A stretch of DNA of 64,000 nucleotides from NCBI RefSeq assembly GCF_900110615.1, contig NZ_FOEI01000001.1, positions 558,001 through 622,000 on the forward strand, given 5' to 3'. Both the position numbers and the translations under genes were made by a program. Positions 36,704 to 45,857 of the stretch are shown in pieces (position 1 is the stretch's first letter; the number at the start of each line of letters is the position of its first letter). A model generated the notes under the pieces. The model was not told the DNA's origin. It worked only from the letters and a program-made list of their open reading frames with translations, and searched no databases. The DNA comes from Flavobacterium urocaniciphilum. GTDB taxonomy: Bacteria; Bacteroidota; Bacteroidia; Flavobacteriales; Flavobacteriaceae.

Positions 36704-37354
36704 TTATCTTCCTCCAAATATACTACTTCCAATTCGAACCATCGTACTTCCGCATGAAATTGCCAGTTGAAAATCGCCCGACATTCCCATAGAAAGCGTT
36801 TGAAGTAGGGAGTTTGAAACTTGAAGTTTATCAAAAATAGCTTTCAATAGTTTGAATTCTTTTTCAATTAGTGATTGATTATCTGTAAATGTTGCCATTC
36901 CCATTAAACCAACAATTTTGATATTTCCTAAATTTTTAAAATTTTCAGAAGTAAAAATCTCTTTTAATTCCTCTTCATTCAATCCAAACTTCGTTTCTTC
37001 TTCTGCGATATGAACTTGTAACAAACAATCAATAATTCGATTGTGTTTTTTCGCTTGTTTGTTGATTTCTTCTAACAATTTCAAACTATCCACACCATGA
37101 ATCAAACTTACAAAAGGAGCAATCAATTTTGCCTTACGAGATTGTAAATGCCCAATAAAATGCCATTGAATATCTTTTGGCATTTGCTCATATTTATCTA
37201 CTAATTCTTGAACATAGTTTTCTCCAAAAATACGCTGCCCAGCATTATAGGCTTCCATTAAATCGCTAACGGGTTTGGTTTTAGAAACCGCTACCAATGT
37301 AACGTGAGCAGGAAGTTGAGATTTTATTTCGGTAAGGTTTTGAGCTATTGACAT
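36704..37354 (-). CDS. YggS family pyridoxal-phosphate homeostasis protein (216 aa)
   Basis: Non-catalytic PLP-binding TIM-barrel protein (PLPBP/YggS) that keeps free PLP and amino-acid pools balanced. PLP lysine in LVAVSKTKPVSDL; further marks IFGENYVQELVDK, WHFIGHLQSRKAK, HGVDSLKLLEEI, GLMGMATFTD and the phosphate-binding end LSMGMSGDFQLAISCGSTMV. Complete. It starts 4 bases after the upstream hypothetical gene ends (37358), so the pair is co-transcribed. Confidence 0.95.
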   Translation of the reverse strand: MSIAQNLTEIKSQLPAHVTLVAVSKTKPVSDLMEAYNAGQRIFGENYVQELVDKYEQMPKDIQWHFIGHLQSRKAKLIAPFVSLIHGVDSLKLLEEINKQAKKHNRIIDCLLQVHIAEEETKFGLNEEELKEIFTSENFKNLGNIKIVGLMGMATFTDNQSLIEKEFKLLKAIFDKLQVSNSLLQTLSMGMSGDFQLAISCGSTMVRIGSSIFGGR

Positions 37355-37357
37355 GAT

Positions 37358-37894
37358 TTAATTATTAAAATCTAAAATTTCAGAATTAAAATTATGAATT
37401 ATATCATTTAGATTGTATCCAAGAATATTTTTTACGTTTTTAATTTTTGATTTTTTATCTATTTTAAATTCAAAATTTTCAGTAATTGTATCTTTATTCG
37501 GTATCGATTTTAAAAGTGAAATTTTCACATAAAATAATTCACTTTTAGAATAATATAATTCACAATAAATTGAAGATTCTTCTAAATTTGTTCGAAATAC
37601 ATTGGAAACATATATTGCTTTAATTAGTTTGTTGTTTTTTATTTCTTTAATTACATCGTCACTAGTAGGTTTATAATTAAATGTATTGTCATTTTTTGGA
37701 TAGATAAATGTTTTTATCTCATATTGACCTTTTCCAATATTTTCTTTTTTATCATTTTCCATTTCAAAATGACCAATTTTATATCCATAATTTTCATTCA
37801 CAGAACAAATGCTGTCAATTTGAGCAACAGTTAATTCTTTCTCTTGAGAAAAACTTAAGGTTGTAACTAATAAAATTAATAGCATTTTTTTCAT
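37358..37894 (-). CDS. Secreted protein of unknown function (178 aa)
   Basis: Cleavable signal peptide MKKMLLILLVTTLSFSQ, then a hydrophilic domain with strands such as IKTFIYPKNDNTFNYKP and KAIYVSNVFRTNLEESSIYC, rich in N, K and E. No family recognised. It lies directly upstream of yggS. Residues after the signal (KELTVAQIDSICSVNENYGY) give no hint of enzyme motifs. Confidence 0.65.
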   Translation of the reverse strand: MKKMLLILLVTTLSFSQEKELTVAQIDSICSVNENYGYKIGHFEMENDKKENIGKGQYEIKTFIYPKNDNTFNYKPTSDDVIKEIKNNKLIKAIYVSNVFRTNLEESSIYCELYYSKSELFYVKISLLKSIPNKDTITENFEFKIDKKSKIKNVKNILGYNLNDIIHNFNSEILDFNN

Positions 37895-37910
37895 GGTAAA
37901 AATTTATGAG

Positions 37911-37931
37911 ATTCTGAAACAAGTTCAGAAT
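37911..37931. repeat. Palindromic intergenic repeat and short tandem repeat
   Basis: ATTCTGAA (37911-37918), ACAAG loop, TTCAGAAT (37924-37931). I recall similar hairpins (TTCTGAA-ACAAG-TTCAGAA) scattered between genes in flavobacteria. It is followed at 37953-37973 by three copies of the 7-mer CGTAAAT. No gene lies in 37895-37986. Confidence 0.7.
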
Positions 37932-37986
37932 GACAAGATTGAGGTTAAATTTCGTAAATCGTAAATCGTAAATCCCAAATCGAAAA

Positions 37987-39204
37987 TTACAACTCATACA
38001 CCACCAAACCACTTCTGAACTTAGGTTCAATATACGTTGATTTTGGAGGCATAATTAAATTATTGTCGGCTAAAAGTTTAATTTCTGAAATGTCTGAAGG
38101 AAATAACATAAATCCAACCGCAAATTCTCCATCATCAATCTTTTCTTTCATGTGTAAAATAGATTGTTTTCCAGGAATATAGTCGATACGTTCATCGTTA
38201 CGTAAATCGCCAATTCCTAAAATAGGATGTAAAACCGTGTCGTATAAAATTTGAGCATCTAAATTCTCTAAAATACTTTTCGATTTATCTTTGAATTTAT
38301 ATTCTAATGCATAAAATTTTTCATCGAGATACATACCAAATTCATATTTGCTTTTTGGCTGATACAATTCTCTTTGTTTATCCGTAATAATAAAGTTTTT
38401 AGCCACTAATTTGATAAAATCTTCTTTAGAATGACCATTTAAATCATGAATTACTCGATTGAATTCATAAATTTTCACATTGCTTTCTGCAATTAAAAAG
38501 CTCATGAAATATTTTAAATTCGGATTTCCTAAACCTTTATCTTCTTCATATAATAATTCTGCAGAAGCTGAACGATGATGTCCGTCTGCTATATATAAAT
38601 TCGGAATTTTTTCAAAATGTTGTTGTAACCAATCTATTTCCGACTCCGTATCAATTTTCCAAAGAGTATGAATTTCTTTGTTTGGAGTCGCAAAAGCATA
38701 AATTGGTTCACTTTTTTTACGCAAAGAAATAAACGTATTAATTTCTACAGAATCTGGATAAGTAATTAAAACAGGTTCGGTATTAAATCCCGTTTGATGT
38801 AAATAATCTTTAAATAATTCTACTCGAAATTGTAACGTATCTTCATGTTTTTTGATGATATTGTTTTGATAATCTTCAACAGAAGTTCCAGCAATAATTC
38901 CGGTAAACGTCTGATTCTTTGTCTGAATTTCGTATAAATAAAACACAGGATGTTCTTCGGAAATAAGAATATTTTCGTTTTTAAAATCCTGATATTTATG
39001 TAAAACACCTTTAAAACGCTTGTCGATTGTGATTTTTTGAGTATTCGCATACGCAGGATGAATCACGTGTAAAAACGAATACGGATTAAAGTTTAACCAA
39101 GCTGCAAGCTCCGCTGAACTATAATCGTCATACGTTCTACAAGTAACCAAAGCAACTTTATCTGCTGTGGGACGAACCGCTTTAAAAGGGATTATTTTAC
39201 TCAT
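37987..39204 (-). CDS. DUF1015 domain-containing protein (405 aa)
   Basis: Cytosolic protein of the DUF1015 (HGG-motif kinase-related) family. Typical features are IIPFKAVRPTADKVALVTCR, the Y-D-Y block DDYSSAELAAWL, LYIADGHHRSASAELLYEED with the conserved GHHR motif, and PKSTYIEPKFRSGLVVYEL at the end. Members are found in many bacteria, often near serine metabolism genes; in this window no such neighbour exists. Function not established. Confidence 0.9.
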   Translation of the reverse strand: MSKIIPFKAVRPTADKVALVTCRTYDDYSSAELAAWLNFNPYSFLHVIHPAYANTQKITIDKRFKGVLHKYQDFKNENILISEEHPVFYLYEIQTKNQTFTGIIAGTSVEDYQNNIIKKHEDTLQFRVELFKDYLHQTGFNTEPVLITYPDSVEINTFISLRKKSEPIYAFATPNKEIHTLWKIDTESEIDWLQQHFEKIPNLYIADGHHRSASAELLYEEDKGLGNPNLKYFMSFLIAESNVKIYEFNRVIHDLNGHSKEDFIKLVAKNFIITDKQRELYQPKSKYEFGMYLDEKFYALEYKFKDKSKSILENLDAQILYDTVLHPILGIGDLRNDERIDYIPGKQSILHMKEKIDDGEFAVGFMLFPSDISEIKLLADNNLIMPPKSTYIEPKFRSGLVVYEL

Positions 39205-39210
39205 TTATAT

Positions 39211-39282
39211 CAATTGATAATTGACAATTGACAATTAATAATTTGTGTAAAAAATTATCAATTATCAATTATCCATTGTTAA
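39211..39282. repeat. Inverted array of 7-bp repeats
   Basis: Left arm (39211-39244) has three TTGAYAA units, the right arm (39250-39282) has TTATCAA units in inverted orientation, so the transcript can fold into a long AT-rich hairpin. It fills the gap between the 3-hydroxyacyl-CoA dehydrogenase gene and the DUF1015 gene and may act as an intergenic structure or terminator. Confidence 0.7.
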
Positions 39283-40173
39283 TTATTTTGAAAATTGAGA
39301 AGAAACTTTCTCAGCTTTTTTACTTTCTGAATAGTCGTAGAAACCTTCACCAGATTTTACTCCTAATTTTCCAGCCATTACCATGTTTACTAATAACGGA
39401 CAAGGAGCATATTTTGGATTTTTGAATCCGTCGTACATTACGTTTAAGATAGATAAACAAACGTCAAGTCCGATAAAATCTGCTAATTGTAATGGTCCCA
39501 TTGGATGTGCCATACCTAATTTCATTACAGTATCAATTTCTGCAACACCAGCAACACCATTGTATAACGTTTCGATCGATTCGTTAATCATTGGCATTAA
39601 AATTCTGTTAGCTACGAAACCTGGATAATCGTTTACTTCGGTTGGAGTTTTACCTAATTTTACAGATAAATCCATGATAATTTTAGTTACTTCATCAGAA
39701 GTAGAATATCCACGGATGATTTCAACCAATTTCATAATCGGCACCGGATTCATAAAGTGCATACCAATTACTCTTTCTGGATGAACTACTTGAGCAGCAA
39801 TTTGAGTAATAGAAATAGAAGATGTATTACTTGCTAAAATTACATTATGATCACATAAATCGCTTAATTGCTTGAAGATATTTAATTTTAATTGAACATT
39901 TTCTGTAGCTGCTTCCACTACTAAATCACATCCAACAACACCATCTTTAATATCTGTGTACGTAATAATGTTTGAAATTGTTTTGTGTTTATCTTCTTCA
40001 GTAATACTTCCTTTAGCAACCATTCTGTCTAAGTTAGCAGCAATTGTTGCCATTCCTTTTTCTAATGATTTTTCAGAAATATCAATTAATTTAACTGTAA
40101 ATCCTGATTGTGCAAATGTATGAGCAATTCCATTACCCATTGTTCCTGATCCTATTACGGCTATTTGTTTCAT
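39283..40173 (-). CDS. hbd: 3-hydroxybutyryl-CoA dehydrogenase (296 aa)
   Basis: NAD(P)-dependent reversible oxidation of 3-hydroxyacyl-CoA, in fatty-acid or butyrate-type metabolism. Rossmann motif VIGSGTMGNGIAHTFAQSG, EKGMATIAANLDRMVAKG, VVEAATENVQLK, the active region ILASNTSSISITQIA with IGMHFMNPVPIMKLVEII (catalytic His), NRILMPMINES and AHPMGPLQLADFIGLD. Length as expected for the single-domain Hbd family. Co-directional with the Gfo/Idh/MocA gene 38 bp upstream. Confidence 0.93.
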   Translation of the reverse strand: MKQIAVIGSGTMGNGIAHTFAQSGFTVKLIDISEKSLEKGMATIAANLDRMVAKGSITEEDKHKTISNIITYTDIKDGVVGCDLVVEAATENVQLKLNIFKQLSDLCDHNVILASNTSSISITQIAAQVVHPERVIGMHFMNPVPIMKLVEIIRGYSTSDEVTKIIMDLSVKLGKTPTEVNDYPGFVANRILMPMINESIETLYNGVAGVAEIDTVMKLGMAHPMGPLQLADFIGLDVCLSILNVMYDGFKNPKYAPCPLLVNMVMAGKLGVKSGEGFYDYSESKKAEKVSSQFSK

Positions 40174-40211
40174 TTTTGAGTTTATATGTTAGTTGTTATT
40201 TAGTCTAATTT

Positions 40212-41177
40212 TTATTTCCCAATACAATCTATTATTTGATAGGCTACACGTAATGCTTCTGTTCCATCTTCTAATGTTACAATAGGAGTAGTGTTATTAT
40301 TGATTGCATCTGCAAATGTTTCCAATTCGTCTAAAATAGCATTATTAGGATTCACATTCGGATTATCGAAATAGATTTGTTTTTTTACGCCTTCTGCATT
40401 TTGTAAAATCATATCAAAATCACCTGGAACTTCTGGAGCATCTTGCATACGAACTACTTCACAAATTTTATCTAAATAATCAACAGAAATGTAGGCATCT
40501 TTTTGGAAGAATCTCGATTTACGCATATTCTTCATAGAAATTCTACTTGCTGTAATGTTTGCTACACAACCGTTTTCAAATTCTAAACGGGCATTCGTAA
40601 TATCTGGAGAATCAGAAATAACGGCAACACTACTGGCGTTAACCGTTTTTACTTTTGATTTTACCACACTTAAAATTGCATCTATATCGTGAATCATTAA
40701 ATCTAAAACCACAGGAACATCTGTACCGCGTGGATTAAACTCAGCTAAACGATGCGTTTCGATAAACATAGGATTATTGATTTTGTCTTTAACAGCAGTA
40801 AAAGCAGGATTAAAACGTTCAACGTGTCCAACTTGTCCTTTAACCTTGTATTTATTTGCTAATGCTACTATTTCTTCTGCTTCTTCAACGGTAGTTGCGA
40901 TTGGTTTTTCAATGAAAATATGTTTTCCTGCTTCAATAACCATTTTTGCACATTCGAAATGTTGAATAGTTGGAGTTACGATATCTACAACATCTACAGC
41001 TTCAATTAAACTTTCAATTGAGTCGAATTTAGTATAGCCGAATTCTGCTGCGACTTTTACTGCATTTTCTTCAAAAGGATCGAAGAAACCAACTAATTCA
41101 AATTTTTCAGATTGATTTAGTAATCGTAAATGTATTTTTCCTAGATGACCTGCACCTAAAACTCCAACTTTTAGCAT
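40212..41177 (-). CDS. Gfo/Idh/MocA family NAD(P)-dependent oxidoreductase (321 aa)
   Basis: Rossmann-fold dehydrogenase with the N-terminal GVLGAGHLGKIHLRLL, the KHIFIEKPIATTVEEAEEIV block with the EKP motif, GQVGHVERFNPAF, and RGTDVPVVLDLMIHDIDAIL. Substrates in this superfamily (sugars, inositols, biliverdin-like) cannot be read from the sequence. The start at ATG 41177 gives the family N-terminus (MLKVGVLGAG); an in-frame codon at 41195 only adds six residues. A TAAATTTG -7 box lies at 41201-41208. Confidence 0.9.
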   Translation of the reverse strand: MLKVGVLGAGHLGKIHLRLLNQSEKFELVGFFDPFEENAVKVAAEFGYTKFDSIESLIEAVDVVDIVTPTIQHFECAKMVIEAGKHIFIEKPIATTVEEAEEIVALANKYKVKGQVGHVERFNPAFTAVKDKINNPMFIETHRLAEFNPRGTDVPVVLDLMIHDIDAILSVVKSKVKTVNASSVAVISDSPDITNARLEFENGCVANITASRISMKNMRKSRFFQKDAYISVDYLDKICEVVRMQDAPEVPGDFDMILQNAEGVKKQIYFDNPNVNPNNAILDELETFADAINNNTTPIVTLEDGTEALRVAYQIIDCIGK

Positions 41178-41200
41178 AAAAAAAAATTTCATCAAAAATA

Positions 41201-41208
41201 CAAATTTA
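41201..41208 (-). promoter_or_regulatory. -7 box of the oxidoreductase gene
   Basis: TAAATTTG on the minus strand, 24 bp before the start at 41177; no good -33 TTG. Confidence 0.45.
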
Positions 41209-41364
41209 GTTTAAAGTTAAAAGGTTAAAAGTTCAAAAGTTTTTGTAAAGGAAATCTGAAAAAACATGGCGCGATTTTTGAAATTTTAAAATCAAATTGA
41301 TATCTTATTTTTTTGCATTTTGACAAAATTCCATCTACATTTACGAAAAAAATTACTCACCAAA

Positions 41365-42006
41365 TTGAAAGATACGGCCAAACATCAAGGACTAAGAAAT
41401 CAACTTGTTAAACAATTAGAAGACAAAGGAATTAAAGATATCAACGTGTTAAATGCAATTAAAAAAATTCCACGTCATTTATTTTTAAATTCCAGTTTTG
41501 AAGATTTTGCTTATCAAGACAAGGCATTTCCTATTGGAGCTGGTCAAACTATATCACAACCATACACTGTTGCTTTTCAATCGGAACTTTTACAAGTTGA
41601 GAAAGATCATAAAATACTTGAAATAGGAACGGGTAGTGGATATCAAACAGCTGTTTTGGTAACTTTAGGCGCCAAAGTATATTCAATTGAAAGGCAAAAC
41701 GAATTATTTAAAACAACTAAATTATTATTACCAAAATTAGGAATTCGACCTTCTCATTTAACCTTTGGTGATGGTTATAAAGGATTGCCACAATTTGCTC
41801 CTTTTGATAGTATTATAGTTACAGCTGGTGCACCAATTATTCCACAAGCCTTATTATCTCAATTAAAAATAGGAGGAAGGCTAGTAATTCCTTTAGGAGA
41901 TGATGTGCAAGTAATGACTTTATTAGTTAGAAAAAACGAAACACAATTTGAAAAAACTGAATTTGGTGATTTTAGATTTGTTCCTCTATTAGAAAATAAA
42001 AATTAA
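41365..42006 (+). CDS. pcm: Protein-L-isoaspartate O-methyltransferase (213 aa)
   Basis: Repairs isoaspartyl residues by SAM-dependent methylation. Conserved GAGQTISQPYTVAFQ, SAM motif I LEIGTGSGYQTAVL, YSIERQNELF, FGDGYKGL, IIVTAGAP and RLVIPLGDD. There is no ATG near the 5' end; the TTG at 41365 gives LKDTAKHQGLRNQL, where I recall family members starting, while an earlier in-frame TTG at 41320 would add 15 basic residues. The longer form cannot be excluded. A gap of 26 bp leads to the DUF3857 gene. Confidence 0.93.
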   Translation: MKDTAKHQGLRNQLVKQLEDKGIKDINVLNAIKKIPRHLFLNSSFEDFAYQDKAFPIGAGQTISQPYTVAFQSELLQVEKDHKILEIGTGSGYQTAVLVTLGAKVYSIERQNELFKTTKLLLPKLGIRPSHLTFGDGYKGLPQFAPFDSIIVTAGAPIIPQALLSQLKIGGRLVIPLGDDVQVMTLLVRKNETQFEKTEFGDFRFVPLLENKN

Positions 42007-42032
42007 TTAACTTTTTAACCCCGATTATTTAA

Positions 42033-45000
42033 ATGAAAAAACTGATTTTAGGATTTTTATTTGTCACTAATTTTATTTTTGCTCAACAGAATTATTCTGG
42101 AGTAGTAGATTTATTAGTTAGTAACAAAAGAGAAGAAGCAAGAAAATTGTTTGATAAACAATTTGGCAAAACAAAAAATACAAGTATTGATTTATTGTTT
42201 TTAGACGCTTTAATTGATGTACAAAATGGTAAATTGTATTTTGATGAAAGCCTTTTAAAAGGAATTGAAAATTTACCAAATTCTCAATATTATATTGATC
42301 CTTTTATCAATGAAAATTATGTTCTAACAAACATAAATGATTCGGGTTATGATGATTTAACCTATAAAAAGATTGATTTTTTAGCGAACTCACCAAAATT
42401 CAAAGACAAACCAATTGTAATTTATAGAAAAGCTGTTGCTGATAGAAATAGATATAAATTTAATGAAGCAACTGCAGGAATTGATAAATTAAATGTAATT
42501 ACAAATTGGCAGTTTTGTGGAGTTTTTGAAAACTTAAATGGAAGTGGTATTAATACAGAATACGAGCCAGAAGTTTATGCTAAAAACGATAAATTATTTG
42601 ATGCCAATAGTAATGGAATGGTAGGTTGGTACGTGCCAACAAAATACACAAATGAAGGTTACCATTTTTTTTATAATGAAGCTGAATACGGTGATGGAAT
42701 AGATTATGCACAAACTTTTGTAACGGTTCCAGAATCTAAGACTTACATTTTAAGTTTTGGTTGCTCTTCTGCAATTAAAATTTTTGTAAATGATGTTGAA
42801 GTTATTCAAAAAGAAGAAACAGGAAAAACGAATTTAGATGCATTTAACATAAAAGTGAATCTAAAAAAAGGGGTTAATAGAATTTTAGTTAAAATTGAAC
42901 AATCGGGTTCTTCTTATTTTTCTGTAAACTTAAAAAATACAGATTACTCTAAAACAAATTTCACGTATTCTAACAGTTATTTACCTTACAATACTTCTAC
43001 TATAGAAGAATTAGCTGTTGAAGAAATTAATTTAGATTTTGAAAATTATTTTCAAAACTTAGTAAAACAAAACCCAGATAATTTATTATATAAATTTTAT
43101 TTGTTTAAAGCATATACTGCTAATGAAAAGAAAGATCTAGCTTTAGATGTTATTGATGGTTTAGATAAAAAATATCCAAACAGTACTTTTATCCAAGAAC
43201 TATTCGTACTTTATTATGGATTAGATGGTGATTCTCAAAAAATTGAAGAAATCAATAAAAACATTGAAAGTGTTGATAAAGATTATTTTGGTGTAACACT
43301 TGGAAAAATTAATGATCAAGATTGGTTAAGTAATTCTGATATTAAAGTTTTAGAAGAATACAGTAAAAAATCTGAAAAATATTTATCTCCATTTTGTAAA
43401 ATTATGTTCGATTTCTTAATCGCTTCAAGAAAATCAGACAAAAATGGCATGGTGACTTTAATTGAAAAATTATCAAAAGAATCTTATGGTAATCAAAAGT
43501 TTAATTTATTATGTACTTCAATAAAATATAGACTTAACAACGATAAAGATACTTATATTTCTGAGTTGTTAAATATGACTAAGAACTATGAAAATTTAGA
43601 AGCAGAAAATTTATTAGTTGAATATTACGAAGAAATTAATGATAAAGAAAAAATTAAAGAATACGCTTTAAGTCAAATTAATAGATATTATTTTATCAAC
43701 TCACTTAGAAGTGGTTATATCAATACGCTTTTAAAAGATAATAAATATGATGAGGCATTAAAATTTGTTGATGAAAACTTAGGTTATTTCCCATATTCTT
43801 ATAAAAATTTCGAAGAAAAAGCGACGATTTATTCGTTACAAAAGAAAAATGCTGAAGCTGAAAAATTCTATTTAAAAGCGCTTTCTCATGATTCTGCAAA
43901 TTCTAGTTTAAGAAAGAAATTACATGACTTAACAAACAAAAAAGATGAGATCGAATTAATTGAAACAACAAATATTTATGATTTCATCAAGAAAAAAAGA
44001 AACATTACTCAATTAAAAGGAGATTATGGTGTTCAACTTTTATTAGATGAATATTTAGTTAACATTTTAGATTCTGGTTCTCGTAAAACTAAAATTAGAT
44101 TAATTTATGAAGTTCTTACAGAAAGTGGAATTGAAAGTTTAAAAGAATATAGTTTAAATACTTATGGAGTTAACTTAGTTAAATCTGAAATTGTTAAGAA
44201 AAATGGTTCTTTAGTTCCTGCTGAAGATAGTGGAGATACTTTAGTGTTTTCTAATCTTGAAGTGGGTGATGTAATTTATATTGAGTACGATTATTTCTCT
44301 AATTCATACGGTAGATTTTATAAAGATTTCTATATCGATTATGCATTTAATGGAGCGTATCCAGCTTTAGAATCAATCTTTTCTATTATCCATACTCCAG
44401 ATTTAAAATATCAAGTTGATATTAAAAACGGAAATGTACCTATGACTGAGAAAAAGTTAGGTAATAAAGTGGTAAGAACTTGGAAAAGATCAAATACTCC
44501 TGCAATTCCTACTTATGAATCAGTTGCACCAAACTATTCTGATGTAACTAATGTAATCACATTAGGAACAATTTCTTCATGGAAAGATATTGCAAATTGG
44601 TATTCTGATTTAGTAAAAAAGAATATTAAATTCGACAAGGTTACTCAAAATGCTTATAACCAAATTTTCCCTAATGGAACTACTGGTTTAACAGAAACAC
44701 AACGTGCAGAAAAAATTTACAGATACATTTGTGATAATATTACTTATAGTTTCTTAGATTTTAGACAAAGTGGATATGTTCCTCAAAAACCATCAAAAAC
44801 GATAACTTCTAAATTAGGAGATTGTAAAGATTTATCTACTTTATTTGTTACTCTAGCTGAAAAAGCAGGTTTAAAAGCGAATTTAGTACTTGTTTTAACT
44901 AATGATAATGGATTAAAAACATTGCCATTACCTTCTAAAGAATTCAATCATTGTATTGCTAAAGTTATGTTAGAAGGTAAAGAGCATTATTTAGAAATGA

Positions 45001-45776
45001 CAGATAAGTTTTTACCATTTAAAGCGATTCCTCCAACTTTATATAAAGCAAATGCTTTAGTAATTTCGTTTGATAAAGCTCAAAATGAAAATGTAAAATT
45101 AATTAGCATTCCTGCAGATAATGCAATTAAAAATGTTAGAAGTGTAAAAACAGTTGTTGATATTCAAGACGACAAAAAATTATATACAAATACACATTAT
45201 ATTAAAGGTGCTGGAAAATCATATATCAATGAATTATTTTCATCTTCAACAACTGAAGAGGTTAGAAAAGGTGAATTTGAAGAAAACTATAATCAAAGAT
45301 TAAATAAAACGATTTCATTCCAAGAAGCAAAATGTGCATCTACAGATAAATTCTCTGATTCAGTTGAGTTTTCAACTAAGTTTCAAGTAAACGAAAAATT
45401 ACAACAATTAGGTAGTTTAAAAGTTGTTTCTGTTCCATTTATTGAAGTTTCTTATACTAAAGATTTAGTAAATAGTGATACTAGAAATTATGATATTTAT
45501 TATGCTAGTTATGAAACAACTAACGAATATCAATCTGAAATTTTAATGAATATTGCTGAAGGAAAGAAATTTATAGAAATTCCAGAAAGTAAAACGTTAT
45601 CGTTTAAAAATCACAAATACGTAATTGAATATAATTTATTAAAAAATAATCAATTACAAGTTAAACGTAATGTACAATTAGATTGGTCAGATATTTCTAA
45701 AACAGATTATTTAGAATTTAAAAAATATGTTGAAGATATTTTAGCCATTGAAGAACAGATTATCGGATTCAAATAA
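42033..45776 (+). CDS. DUF3857 and transglutaminase-domain envelope protein (1247 aa)
   Basis: Very large secreted protein. Signal peptide MKKLILGFLFVTNFIFAQ; a beta-sandwich stretch (about 200-305, FVTVPESKTYILSFGCSSAI, NRILVKIEQSG) like a PA14 or carbohydrate-binding domain; helical, TPR-like repeats (about 340-630, ending YLKALSHDSANSSL); DUF3857 (about 650-800); and a transglutaminase-like core (about 870-975) with cysteine in KLGDCKDLSTLFVTLAEKAG and histidine in FNHCIAKVMLEG, followed by EMTDKF (aspartate). It could be a peptidase or cross-linking enzyme in the periplasm or on the outer membrane; the function is not known. Confidence 0.87.
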   Translation: MKKLILGFLFVTNFIFAQQNYSGVVDLLVSNKREEARKLFDKQFGKTKNTSIDLLFLDALIDVQNGKLYFDESLLKGIENLPNSQYYIDPFINENYVLTNINDSGYDDLTYKKIDFLANSPKFKDKPIVIYRKAVADRNRYKFNEATAGIDKLNVITNWQFCGVFENLNGSGINTEYEPEVYAKNDKLFDANSNGMVGWYVPTKYTNEGYHFFYNEAEYGDGIDYAQTFVTVPESKTYILSFGCSSAIKIFVNDVEVIQKEETGKTNLDAFNIKVNLKKGVNRILVKIEQSGSSYFSVNLKNTDYSKTNFTYSNSYLPYNTSTIEELAVEEINLDFENYFQNLVKQNPDNLLYKFYLFKAYTANEKKDLALDVIDGLDKKYPNSTFIQELFVLYYGLDGDSQKIEEINKNIESVDKDYFGVTLGKINDQDWLSNSDIKVLEEYSKKSEKYLSPFCKIMFDFLIASRKSDKNGMVTLIEKLSKESYGNQKFNLLCTSIKYRLNNDKDTYISELLNMTKNYENLEAENLLVEYYEEINDKEKIKEYALSQINRYYFINSLRSGYINTLLKDNKYDEALKFVDENLGYFPYSYKNFEEKATIYSLQKKNAEAEKFYLKALSHDSANSSLRKKLHDLTNKKDEIELIETTNIYDFIKKKRNITQLKGDYGVQLLLDEYLVNILDSGSRKTKIRLIYEVLTESGIESLKEYSLNTYGVNLVKSEIVKKNGSLVPAEDSGDTLVFSNLEVGDVIYIEYDYFSNSYGRFYKDFYIDYAFNGAYPALESIFSIIHTPDLKYQVDIKNGNVPMTEKKLGNKVVRTWKRSNTPAIPTYESVAPNYSDVTNVITLGTISSWKDIANWYSDLVKKNIKFDKVTQNAYNQIFPNGTTGLTETQRAEKIYRYICDNITYSFLDFRQSGYVPQKPSKTITSKLGDCKDLSTLFVTLAEKAGLKANLVLVLTNDNGLKTLPLPSKEFNHCIAKVMLEGKEHYLEMTDKFLPFKAIPPTLYKANALVISFDKAQNENVKLISIPADNAIKNVRSVKTVVDIQDDKKLYTNTHYIKGAGKSYINELFSSSTTEEVRKGEFEENYNQRLNKTISFQEAKCASTDKFSDSVEFSTKFQVNEKLQQLGSLKVVSVPFIEVSYTKDLVNSDTRNYDIYYASYETTNEYQSEILMNIAEGKKFIEIPESKTLSFKNHKYVIEYNLLKNNQLQVKRNVQLDWSDISKTDYLEFKKYVEDILAIEEQIIGFK

Positions 45777-45780
45777 TAGT

Positions 45781-45804
45781 AAAAGCCTCTTTTTAGAGGC
45801 TTTT
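45781..45804 (+). terminator. Terminator of the DUF3857 gene
   Basis: 10-bp stem AAAAGCCTCT (45781-45790) with AGAGGCTTTT (45795-45804), T4 loop, then T run. Confidence 0.92.
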
Positions 45805-45834
45805 TTTATGTTTATACTTTCTTTCATTTTTAGT

Positions 45835-45842
45835 TATATTTG
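45835..45842 (+). promoter_or_regulatory. -7 box of the alkaline phosphatase gene
   Basis: TATATTTG at 45835-45842, 15 bp before the ATG at 45858, with a TTTA-like -33 about 20 bp upstream. It overlaps the in-frame TTG at 45840, which therefore is not the start. Confidence 0.65.
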
Positions 45843-45857
45843 CATAAAACATATATA

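Noticed and set aside
36646-36834. Minus-strand 62-codon ORF
   Set aside because: It overlaps the yggS end in another frame, with no signal or domain.
37815-38030. Minus-strand 71-codon ORF
   Set aside because: It spans the DUF1015 end, the intergenic repeat and the start of the next gene; composition is that of translated repeat DNA.
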